The position numbers and the translations under genes were made by a program. Under the pieces are notes generated by a model. The model was not told the DNA's origin, ran no database searches, and worked only from the letters and a program-made list of their open reading frames with translations. Positions 26,521 through 34,635 of a stretch of DNA of 64,000 nucleotides are shown here, one piece after another. The stretch's first letter is position 1. Each line of letters starts with the position of its first letter. The stretch is from Nitrospirales bacterium (lineage in GTDB: Bacteria > Nitrospirota > Nitrospiria > Nitrospirales > UBA8639): NCBI GenBank assembly GCA_031315865.1, contig JALDRJ010000002.1, positions 2,206,001-2,270,000 of the forward strand. The letters are read 5' to 3'.

Positions 26521-27072
26521 TTACATGCTGTCAACACGGGCTAAACAATGCGAGAGCGCGCGCTTGAGGTTTTCTTCGACGGTCCGTTTTGAAACCGCAA
26601 GCCGCTCGGCGATCTCCCGATGCTTCAATCCCTGTATACGGTTCAGATAAAATATTCTTTGGCAGAGGGGCGATAATTCTCCCAGGGCCTCATTGATCTG
26701 CCGGAGTTGTTCCTTGGCGAGCGCGATGGTTTCCGGCGTCCTGATGTCCACGCGCGGCAGGTGTTGGAGTTCGACTTCCTGCAGCGCCTGGACATGACAG
26801 GCATGGGTTCGGTAATGATCTTTGGCGAGGTTGATTGCGATCTGAAATAGGTAAGTTTTGAGGTGACGGATAGTCCGGAGATCCTTGTGTCTCAGGAGCC
26901 GTACGAACGCTTCCTGCGCGATATCCGTGGCAAGATGCGGAGACTTCACGTGCTGCGTCACAAAATGGACTAATTCCTCATGACAGTCAGCATGCAGGGC
27001 TCTGAGGCAGCTCTGCTCTGTCTCGCGGGTACACTCACCCAACGCTGGGACCGGCAACTGAGTATGAAGCAT
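26521..27072 (-). CDS. fecI: FecI-type ECF sigma factor
   Basis: The 183-residue product has a sigma-70 region 2 (ELVHFVTQHVKSPHLATDIAQEAFVRLLRH, TYLFQIAINLAKDHYR). Region 4 contains a helix-turn-helix (LSPLCQRIFYLNRIQGLKHREIAERLAVSKRTVEENLKRAL, read in two parts). It lacks further domains, as expected for the FecI group that controls iron-siderophore receptor genes. It heads the minus-strand fecI-fecR-receptor-PepSY unit. I could not define its own promoter. A weak look-alike of the shared block upstream (27143-27190) has an insertion and was rejected. Confidence 0.95.
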   Translation of the reverse strand: MLHTQLPVPALGECTRETEQSCLRALHADCHEELVHFVTQHVKSPHLATDIAQEAFVRLLRHKDLRTIRHLKTYLFQIAINLAKDHYRTHACHVQALQEVELQHLPRVDIRTPETIALAKEQLRQINEALGELSPLCQRIFYLNRIQGLKHREIAERLAVSKRTVEENLKRALSHCLARVDSM

Positions 27073-27255
27073 GATCCGGATCTGGCAATTCCTGAGTACT
27101 AAACAGACACCGTTCAGGTTATAGCAGCAATCATTTCTTCCCTACCACCGATCGACACACCTATTGCTCATGTCTGCTACAACAATGATGAAAAGTTGGA
27201 GAACAGCCAAGAGAAAGGGGCCAGGCGGAAACGTCTGTTCTACGAACGGTGATGC

Positions 27256-29481
27256 TCAATTAAACTTCCATTCGATGCCGCCAAATCCGCTGATGCCCTG
27301 CCCCGGGTTAAAATACCGGCCCAACGAGTCGTTCACGACGACCGCGCCGGCGTACGTTTGGTCGCTCAGGTTCCGGCCTTCGGCGAAGAACGACAGGCTC
27401 TTGTTGTAGGTGTACCCCGCGCGAAGGTTGACGATGAAGTAAGCGGGGTTCTTGGTGGTATTCAACGAATCGACGTAAAAGCCGGCCAGCGACCATTCAA
27501 AGTTCGGGGCAATCCACAATCCTGCCGGATGGTCATATCGCACTTCGCCCGTCAGGTAATGTTCCGGCGCGCCGGGAACGCGATTCCCGTCCTTGGCGAC
27601 GATGGCTCCCCCTCCAAAAACGTCGTCCGTGAATTTGAAGAGTGACCAGGTATAGGCCGATCGCACGGTGATCGTATCAGTTTGATGTTTCGGCCCGGGT
27701 GCCAGCAGCCCATGGGCGACGATGATACTGCCGCCGGCTTCCACACCGGTGTGCCTTGTACTCTTGGCATTCTGGTAGGTGCTTTGATTGTTGATATTGG
27801 AGGCGATGATTTCCTTTTGCATTTCCAAGTTGAACACGGTGATATCCCATGAGAGACGGCGATCGGCGGTGATCCCGCGTGTTCCCAGTTCAAATTGCCA
27901 GGCCCGTTGCGCATCGAGGGAGAGGAACGCGCTGGTTGGTGTGGAGCCGTCCGGGTTGACGGAAGAGGTAAGCTCGAGATTGATCGGCGGTTCGTACCCA
28001 CGGCTGACATTTCCGTAGATTTGTGAGGTTTCGGTCGTTTGATAGGAAAATCCGATTTTCGGGGTGATGGCATTGAATTGACGGAGATCGGTCCGGCTGC
28101 TGGTCAGGTTGCCTGAAAACGGGCTGAAGAGCTGGTTTCGGCCTTGTCGAATGCTGTAGTCCCACCGGCCTCCGGCGATGAAAATGAACTCCTCCGTGAC
28201 ATTGAACTGGTTTTCCAGGTACGTGCCAAAATTGGTCGTTTCGAGGCTGAGATTTTGGGTTTTTGTCCCGCGATCCCCGAGATTGTTCACGAAACGGCGC
28301 TGGTTGGTATCTGCGTATCTTGGCTGATGGCCGATGATGAACAGATTGTCATGACCAAAAATCGGGTTGGCGTTGCTGTACCGGATTTCTCCCCCCACAT
28401 TATAATTGTCCTGAACGATGGTCTGGAAAATGGGATGATCGATATATTGATAAGAATAATAGGGGATGATTTCAAAAAATTGATTGGCGCTGAACTCGTT
28501 CCGGTACGCGATTCCGGTCCGGATTAAGTTGTAATAGCGTCCGTATTTGCAAGCCTGATTGGGGCCGCAGGCAAAGGGACTGATCCCGCCCAGGGTGTTG
28601 GCCTGCTGGTTGTTGTCTTCTAGCTGCGCCTTCGTTAAGGACCCGGGTAGACGTTCCGCCACCACACCTCCCAGGATATAGGCTCGAACTTCCTGATGCG
28701 TGCCGATTTTCAAGCCGAAGTTGGCGTTGAGTCGTTGCCGGTCCTGTTGACTGTTATCCTGGAAACCGTCCTGATGGTTCCCCGACGCGCTGATGTAGTA
28801 ATCGGCGACCGCATCCATGTGGCCAATTTTAAAAGGCTGCGTTACGTATCCGCTGGAGACCTGCCCCATAATCAGCCCAAAACTCCCGCCTTGAAGTCTG
28901 ACCTGCATGCGTGACGCGTTGTACCCGGTTCGCGGGACGAAATTGATGGCCCCGCCTATCGTATTGGCGCCATAGCGTAGCGCATTGGCGCCTTTGTACA
29001 CCTCGATGCGTTCATACGCGAGAAGGTCGATGGATTCAAAATCCGAAAACCCGTCGGCATCGCCAAAGTAGATTCCATTGATGAGAATGTTGATGCCGCG
29101 GTGATGAAAGTTGTTGCGAAGGGACGTGCCGCGGATTTGAAATTGTCCTTCGTCGGCGCCAAACCGGGTCTGAAAGCGAACGCCGGGAACGAACTGTAAC
29201 ACGTCGTTCAGATTGAGGCCGCGGGATTGGTTGATTTCCTGTGCTTCGATCAACGCGACGCTTCCGGGACGGCGAGCCAGTTCTTCTTTCACGATATCGA
29301 TGTTTTCGATTCGTTTGCCTTCGATCAGGACGGGTGGCAGCATTTCGACCTCAGGGGCTTTCTGGTCCGTCGGCGGTTCGGCAAACGTCGTCGTGACCAT
29401 AGCCGACATGAAGGCCAAGCACAGGCAGAGCAGGAAAAAAGGACTGTACGGACTTCGACACACTTTCGCGATCATACTCAT
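27256..29481 (-). CDS. TonB-dependent receptor paired with an amidohydrolase
   Basis: The 741-residue product has a signal peptide (LCLCLAFMSAMVTTTFA), a TonB box-like MLPPVLIEGKR, a plug (LILINGIYFGDADGFSD-like block, IEVYKGANALRYGANTIGGAINFV) and a barrel ending in FGGIEWKFN. The ATG follows AAAGGG. The segment GSLTKAQLEDNNQQANTL matches GSLTKTEAETNPRQAQQTL in the receptor at 5752-7980. The two are therefore relatives of the FecA/PqqU-like type rather than siderophore receptors with STN. It lies 66 bp after the exported amidohydrolase gene on the same strand. This suggests the enzyme processes the ligand and the receptor imports it. Ligand unknown. Confidence 0.92.
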   Translation of the reverse strand: MSMIAKVCRSPYSPFFLLCLCLAFMSAMVTTTFAEPPTDQKAPEVEMLPPVLIEGKRIENIDIVKEELARRPGSVALIEAQEINQSRGLNLNDVLQFVPGVRFQTRFGADEGQFQIRGTSLRNNFHHRGINILINGIYFGDADGFSDFESIDLLAYERIEVYKGANALRYGANTIGGAINFVPRTGYNASRMQVRLQGGSFGLIMGQVSSGYVTQPFKIGHMDAVADYYISASGNHQDGFQDNSQQDRQRLNANFGLKIGTHQEVRAYILGGVVAERLPGSLTKAQLEDNNQQANTLGGISPFACGPNQACKYGRYYNLIRTGIAYRNEFSANQFFEIIPYYSYQYIDHPIFQTIVQDNYNVGGEIRYSNANPIFGHDNLFIIGHQPRYADTNQRRFVNNLGDRGTKTQNLSLETTNFGTYLENQFNVTEEFIFIAGGRWDYSIRQGRNQLFSPFSGNLTSSRTDLRQFNAITPKIGFSYQTTETSQIYGNVSRGYEPPINLELTSSVNPDGSTPTSAFLSLDAQRAWQFELGTRGITADRRLSWDITVFNLEMQKEIIASNINNQSTYQNAKSTRHTGVEAGGSIIVAHGLLAPGPKHQTDTITVRSAYTWSLFKFTDDVFGGGAIVAKDGNRVPGAPEHYLTGEVRYDHPAGLWIAPNFEWSLAGFYVDSLNTTKNPAYFIVNLRAGYTYNKSLSFFAEGRNLSDQTYAGAVVVNDSLGRYFNPGQGISGFGGIEWKFN

Positions 29482-29547
29482 TGACCCTTTCTTGTGAGAC
29501 AGACGATTCGTTCATGAAAACGAATCTATTCTGAGAACATTCATGTA

Positions 29548-30960
29548 TTAGTGCGCATGGACGTGTGGTTCGATCGACAATGGGACACCCTGCTTGACGC
29601 GAAGGGTGATCTGACGGACTTGCTGAAAGTCGCGGATCGGATCGCCGGCCAATACGAGAAAGCTGGCTTCATACCCTTCTTGCAGCTTGCCAATTTTTCG
29701 CCCGGGGAAGATGGCGTCGGCGGTGTTTTCACACCACAATTTCAGCAACGTGCGGTTATGAAAGACGCCTAGGTCCTGCAGGTGCAGGGCTTCGGCGAGG
29801 GAGGTCTCGGCGTGATCACTGCCGATGGCGATGTTGACGCCATGGCGGTGGAGCAATTGAAGATTATCGCGTTGAATCGTTTGGGCTGTTCGTTGAATCC
29901 TTGTCATATGGGCTTCCTGATGAGGCGTCCCGGCGTGGGGCTCATGTCCATGGGAGGACGTCTGGGCATGTGTATGGTGTCCAGCAGGGGGGAAAGCGCC
30001 GGCGACAGTCGTGCTCACGACCGTGACATTGTGCTGTCGCGCAAGGTCCGCATCCTGTTTTCGCAATACTGTTTCTTGAGCGAGGTCGACATGAGGAATG
30101 TACCAGCCCGGCACATGAGCGATTTCATCCACTCCGCCCAGCACGGCTTGACGAAAGTCCTCCGCTGTTTCCACGTGAGCGGAGACCCGTAGTCCGTGCT
30201 CGTGAGCGCGGGAGACGACTGACGAGATCAGCGACGGATGGAGTCCCCGGCGAAACTGTTGCTCTACTGCCTGGGTAGAGGACTCTCGATGAGATCCGTG
30301 ACCGACATAAATTTTCAGAAAGTCGGGTTTGCCCGATAGGATTTTGGGCCATGTGTGATCTAGATCCTGACGTGAGTCGATGACGAAATAGGCACGATCC
30401 TTAAACCATCCCCGTTTCTTTTTCCCGATTAGGGGTTCATAGCGATAGAGACGGAGAACCTCTTCGTAGAGTCGTATGGGGTGACTCTTGCTTGAGGTTA
30501 TTCCTGCATGGGCAAAGGCGACGTCGATGCTTCGGGGGCTATTGATCTTATGTTGAATCTGTTCAGAAAACTCCCGGATGTTATTCAGGTTTTTGACGTA
30601 GAATACGCCATGCTTAAGATAGGTTTGTATCGTCTGATCCAGATGCCAGGGTCCTTCAATATTATGTGTATGGGCTTCCCCGAATGGCGGCAGGACGAAT
30701 CGGCCTTGAAGATCGACAACCTCATCAATGGAGGAAGGCTGTGCCCTGGTCAGATGACCGGCCTCGACATAAAACGTCGTGTCCTTGAAGGCTTCTCCGT
30801 CGAACCATTTACCGTTGATGTACGCATAGGTCTTCTGAAAGGAAGGGAGAGAAGATTTCTCGAAATCCAGAGCTGTGGCGTGTACGGCGATGGTGATTGA
30901 CAGGAGCCCAACGAGTAGACCTGCCAAGGAGATTCGAGCCGCTAAATTCAACACTCCCAT
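29548..30960 (-). CDS. Exported metal-dependent amidohydrolase with His-rich insert
   Basis: The 470-residue protein has a signal peptide (ISLAGLLVGLLSITIAVHA). The amidohydrolase metal set follows: His97 and His99 in EAHTHN, a candidate carboxylated Lys216 in LKIYVGHG, His262 in SAHVET, His282 in IAHVPG and Asp382 in IGSDHAE. These bind one or two metals in a TIM barrel and hydrolyse amide or ester bonds. An unusual His-rich insert (residues 327-351, about eight His) and a His-rich tail (HVHAH) suggest metal storage or acquisition. It shares an operon with the receptor at 27256 and has a copy of the shared promoter block 32 bp upstream. Natural substrate unknown. Confidence 0.88.
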   Translation of the reverse strand: MGVLNLAARISLAGLLVGLLSITIAVHATALDFEKSSLPSFQKTYAYINGKWFDGEAFKDTTFYVEAGHLTRAQPSSIDEVVDLQGRFVLPPFGEAHTHNIEGPWHLDQTIQTYLKHGVFYVKNLNNIREFSEQIQHKINSPRSIDVAFAHAGITSSKSHPIRLYEEVLRLYRYEPLIGKKKRGWFKDRAYFVIDSRQDLDHTWPKILSGKPDFLKIYVGHGSHRESSTQAVEQQFRRGLHPSLISSVVSRAHEHGLRVSAHVETAEDFRQAVLGGVDEIAHVPGWYIPHVDLAQETVLRKQDADLARQHNVTVVSTTVAGAFPPAGHHTHAQTSSHGHEPHAGTPHQEAHMTRIQRTAQTIQRDNLQLLHRHGVNIAIGSDHAETSLAEALHLQDLGVFHNRTLLKLWCENTADAIFPGRKIGKLQEGYEASFLVLAGDPIRDFQQVRQITLRVKQGVPLSIEPHVHAH

Positions 30961-30991
30961 TTGATGTTTCGTAACATGGAAGTTTTGACCT

Positions 30992-31021
30992 GGACTACCG
31001 ATCGATGCACCAAAAGCTACA
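30992..31021 (-). promoter_or_regulatory. Shared 30-bp promoter block, copy F
   Basis: On the minus strand the block reads TGTAGCTTTTGG, TGCATC, GATCGGTAGTCC, the most diverged of the six good copies. A second TGTAGCATCCTG begins 10 bp further upstream, so the site may be double. The -10 (TTACGA or TACGAA after 17-18 bp) is weak. It precedes the amidohydrolase-receptor operon. Confidence 0.45.
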
Positions 31022-31081
31022 GGATGCTACAAGTCAGCTGAGAAATTATTTTAAAAGGACGGAAACGGGAGGGAGAGAGGG

Positions 31082-31972
31082 TTAAATAATGGAAGGAAGG
31101 GCCGCGGGCGAAACATCCACAGAGACAGAAGGCGTGTGCTGTCCACCGCCCACCATAAAGCCATTAATGGGACTAACGTCTCCGTAGTCACGGCCCCAGG
31201 CCAGCGTGATGTGCTCATCGCTGGGTATGCAGTTATTCGTGGGGTCAAAATCTATCCATCCAACGTTGGGGCACCAGGTCGAAATCCAGGCATGCGACGC
31301 ATCAGCGCCGACGAGTTTTTCTTGCCCTTCCGGTGGATGCGTCAACAGGTAGCCGCTGATGTATCGTGCGGATAGGCCCAAGCTGCGGAGTGCGGCGATT
31401 TCCAAATGGGCGAAGTCCTGGCAGACGCCTTTTCGTGAGGTCAGCACTTCCTGAACGGGTGTTGAGACTTCCGTGACGCCGCCTTCGTACGTGAATTCCT
31501 GAAAAATTCGACTGGTCAACTCCATGACGCCGGCCAGCATGGGACGCCCAGGAGGAAAACACTCCTGGACAAAATCATACGTGGCATCGTCAATCGTTAC
31601 GTAGGGAGAGTCGTACAAAAATTGCTGTGCGTCCCATATCGTCGAATCCGTCGTCCCTTGTAGCTGTTGAGCCACCTGATCCCACGGAGGGCTTTGATCC
31701 AGGTGAATGGGGTCTGGCTTTTGGACATCCACTAACGTTTGGGCTTCGACGACGAAGGCCGTATGGGGAGTCTGAATGGTCAGATGCGTCATCGGATTGC
31801 CGAAATAGTCTTGACCGTCCGACCGTACGGTGGGTAGGGGGGTGAAGTCCATGGCTGATTGCAGGCCATGTTGTCGAGGATGAGACCGCAGGGCTAAACG
31901 CAGGACATGATGGGAAATCGCCACCGGCTGGGTGTACGCAAAGGTCGTGCGATGCGTGACTCGATACATCAT
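31082..31972 (-). CDS. Bacterial transglutaminase-like cysteine protease-fold protein
   Basis: The 296-residue protein has an N-terminal bacterial transglutaminase-like domain (YRVTHRTTFAYTQPVAISHHVLRLALR). The catalytic core has Cys184 in KGVCQDFAHLE, His227 in DASHAWI and Asp in WIDFDPTNN (241-243). Such proteins are predicted to hydrolyse or transfer peptides rather than cross-link proteins. The start overlaps the stop of the ATP-grasp/alpha-E gene by 4 bp. Together with that gene and the larger transglutaminase at 34636 it makes one operon. Genomic surveys of amidoligases have proposed this combination to synthesise or modify peptides. The real substrate is not established. Confidence 0.92.
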   Translation of the reverse strand: MMYRVTHRTTFAYTQPVAISHHVLRLALRSHPRQHGLQSAMDFTPLPTVRSDGQDYFGNPMTHLTIQTPHTAFVVEAQTLVDVQKPDPIHLDQSPPWDQVAQQLQGTTDSTIWDAQQFLYDSPYVTIDDATYDFVQECFPPGRPMLAGVMELTSRIFQEFTYEGGVTEVSTPVQEVLTSRKGVCQDFAHLEIAALRSLGLSARYISGYLLTHPPEGQEKLVGADASHAWISTWCPNVGWIDFDPTNNCIPSDEHITLAWGRDYGDVSPINGFMVGGGQHTPSVSVDVSPAALPSII

Positions 31973-34551
31973 GGGATACCCTCAAGCCATTGAGGTCCGG
32001 AAATCCGCTGCGCGAACGAATGACTAAAATAGGTATGTGCGACAATGTCCGACAGTTGATGAACGCCTGAATCGAACTGTTTCAGCAAGCGCACGAGTTT
32101 TCCTCTGGCTTTCGTGGTCGCGTTCAGGTCGGCTATCTGAATCATGTTGGTCAGGCGGATGTCCGTGCAAATCCTCACGATAATTTTTTTGGCCGGGCTG
32201 AACGATGCCGCCGTTTCCTCATGGGGCAATTCATTCATGTGCGTCTCCACGGTGAGCAACTGGAAGATGACGGACCGGGGGTTCGTTTCATCGGCCAAGA
32301 GCAGGTCCAGGACCGCGGCCAGGTTGGCTTCCGCCTTGTATCGGGTCCGGTAGGTGATCGAACTATCCGCCAATTCCAGGAGCAGATTCAGGGCTCCGGT
32401 ATTTTCAGGGTTTCCCCGCGTCGCCAGAGGTCGAATGAGTTTGGATAAATGTCGCACGCGTTCCAGGCGTCGTCCCATTTCCAAAAACCGCCATGCATAA
32501 CTGCGCGTCATGTTCTCCATGACCATCCCGTTGGCCGCCGCTAAATGTTGGATCATGCGGCTGAGAAGCCGGATGGCGTCATCGATGCTTTGACCTTTGG
32601 TTTGTGCCCAGACTTTCGGAACACTGGTTAGCTCAATCAAGATATTCCAGGTGTCCTGCGAGAGGCGATGCCGCAGCAGTTCAGCCGTGCGACGAACGTT
32701 ATGGAGTATTCGTGCCAAGCCATCTGGTGAATCAGGGTCGAACAAAATGGCCCGAAGTTCGGCTTCGACCATGTCGGTTCCACCGGCGACAGCCCGTTTC
32801 GCCCGGCGTGGAGACAGATGTTTTTGCATGACCAGGAGTGAAACGAGGCGAGAAAGCGTTTCCGGCTCATCGCTAAATCCGGCCTCACCGCTCATGCGCA
32901 AAAAGAGACTTCGCAAGAGCCGAATCGCGCCTTCCGCACGTTCAATGTACCGTCCGAGCCAGAACAAATTGTCTGCGGTCCGGCTGGGAAGGTCCCGGCC
33001 ACCCCGGCGGAGTAGAGGTACGGTCTTCTGGGGAGGAATGACAGCTTGATGATCCTGTATGCCATGTTCCCTGACCCATGTGTCTTTACTAAAATCTCCT
33101 GGTTCATGCCAATGGCCACGGGGGTCGGATTGAACCGATACCCGGGCTAACCCTCCCGGCATGACTGAATATCCGTTTGCCGTGGCGGTCAGGTACAGCC
33201 GGAGGGTCATCGGAACCGGTTGGAGTCGTTCGTGTGATCCCCAAAAGGGTGCGGTGGATGGCGAGACAATTTCCCGTCCGACATATTCATGCCCACGCCG
33301 TGATATCGCTTGAGCGAGAGCCGCTTGTTCCTGTGGACTGAGATCCGGGCCAAAAGAAGAAAGACGGCTGTGGCTGAGGTCCCGTTTGGGGGTCAAGACC
33401 CGGCGAATCATGAGCTGCTGCATGTTCTCAAGGACATAATTTCGCTCGGTGGCCTGTCCGCACCACCAGGTGGCAACACTGGGAATTTTGAGCCCTTCGC
33501 CGAAAAAGAATTGGCAGAGCGAGGGGAGAAAACTCAACAGCACTTCGCTGTCCACTAGTCCACTTCCAAGCGCATTCGCGATGGTCACATGCCCTGCTCG
33601 AACGGCTTGCAGCAGACCCGGAATGCCCAGGGTCGATTCAGTGGATAATTCAAGGGGATCACAGAGGTCGGAGTAGATTCGTCGTAAGACCAAGTCGACG
33701 GGCTTTAAGCCATCGACGGTCTTCAAGAATAGCCGGTCGTCACGAACAGTTAAATCCGAACCTTCGACGACAGGGTAGCCCAAATATCTCGATAGATAGG
33801 CATGTTCAAAGTAGGCGGCATTTTGTGGACCGGGTGACAGAACGACCGCGAGCGGATCTTCTCGATGGGAAAAGGCTAAAAAATGTTGACTGAAGGTATG
33901 AAAAAACGAGGAGAGCCGTTGGACTTGGGCTTCGTCAAAGAGAGTGGGCAAGGCTCTCGACACGATGATACGGTTTTCGAGGGCAAAGCCGACTCCGGTC
34001 GGAGCATCGGTCCGGTCTCGCAGAACCCACCATCGTCCATCGGGCGCGCGCGCGATATCAAAGGCCAGAAAATGGAGATAGGTCTGGCCGGGTACCGGGA
34101 TGTTATGGCAAGGCTGAAGAAACTGCGGATTGCCAAAGACCACGGCTGGCGGCAGCGTCCCATTTCTTAGCAACTGTTGAGGGCCGTATAAATCGCTTAA
34201 AATATGGTTTAGCAGTTGTGCGCGTTGAATAAGTCCCGCTTCCAGGTGTTGCCATTCTTCCTGGCTGATCAGCAGCGGGAGGAGGTCCAATTGCCACGGT
34301 CGAGCCGTGAGTTGACCGTCTTGACTGGCTACATACGTGACTCCGTCATCCCGCAGCATTCGTTCGGCGGTCTCGTGAGCCAACTGCCGATTGTTGGCGG
34401 TTAACCCCGAAAAGCCTTTTATGAAACCCTGCCAATGTGTTCGCAATGATCCATCCTGACTGACCAGTTCATCGAACGTATCCTGACGGGGAGGATAATA
34501 GGCCGGAGAAGTCCAAGAAGAATCTGACGAATCAGGAGAGAATGCAGCCAT
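31969..34551 (-). CDS. Circularly permuted ATP-grasp fused to alpha-E domain
   Basis: This is about 860 residues from ATG 34549-34551 (MAAFSPDSSDSSW). A start at 34635, directly after the upstream stop, is also possible. The N-terminal half is a circularly permuted ATP-grasp (HPF01 type, DUF404/407: DDGVTYVASQDGQ, WVLRDRTDAPTGVGFALENR, VEGSDLTVRDDRLFLKTVDGLKPVDLVLRR). From about residue 550 there is an alpha-E domain (LPSRTADNLFWLGRYIERAEGAIRLLRSL). The same two domains are separate genes on the other strand at 38232 and 39693. ATP-grasp enzymes ligate carboxylates to amines using ATP, so a peptide-bond ligase is predicted. The fused form suggests that the two domains work as one machine. Confidence 0.93.
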   Translation of the reverse strand: MAAFSPDSSDSSWTSPAYYPPRQDTFDELVSQDGSLRTHWQGFIKGFSGLTANNRQLAHETAERMLRDDGVTYVASQDGQLTARPWQLDLLPLLISQEEWQHLEAGLIQRAQLLNHILSDLYGPQQLLRNGTLPPAVVFGNPQFLQPCHNIPVPGQTYLHFLAFDIARAPDGRWWVLRDRTDAPTGVGFALENRIIVSRALPTLFDEAQVQRLSSFFHTFSQHFLAFSHREDPLAVVLSPGPQNAAYFEHAYLSRYLGYPVVEGSDLTVRDDRLFLKTVDGLKPVDLVLRRIYSDLCDPLELSTESTLGIPGLLQAVRAGHVTIANALGSGLVDSEVLLSFLPSLCQFFFGEGLKIPSVATWWCGQATERNYVLENMQQLMIRRVLTPKRDLSHSRLSSFGPDLSPQEQAALAQAISRRGHEYVGREIVSPSTAPFWGSHERLQPVPMTLRLYLTATANGYSVMPGGLARVSVQSDPRGHWHEPGDFSKDTWVREHGIQDHQAVIPPQKTVPLLRRGGRDLPSRTADNLFWLGRYIERAEGAIRLLRSLFLRMSGEAGFSDEPETLSRLVSLLVMQKHLSPRRAKRAVAGGTDMVEAELRAILFDPDSPDGLARILHNVRRTAELLRHRLSQDTWNILIELTSVPKVWAQTKGQSIDDAIRLLSRMIQHLAAANGMVMENMTRSYAWRFLEMGRRLERVRHLSKLIRPLATRGNPENTGALNLLLELADSSITYRTRYKAEANLAAVLDLLLADETNPRSVIFQLLTVETHMNELPHEETAASFSPAKKIIVRICTDIRLTNMIQIADLNATTKARGKLVRLLKQFDSGVHQLSDIVAHTYFSHSFAQRISGPQWLEGIP

Positions 34552-34635
34552 TAGCGTTCCCACGTGCGATGGAAGAAGAAGGACGCGACGGTGGAGGGAT
34601 GCGGTCTCATCGACGCTTGATCTCTGTGCGGACAA

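Noticed and set aside
27143-27190. Look-alike of the shared promoter block upstream of fecI
   Set aside because: The halves are separated by an extra 9 bp and the -10 spacing fails.
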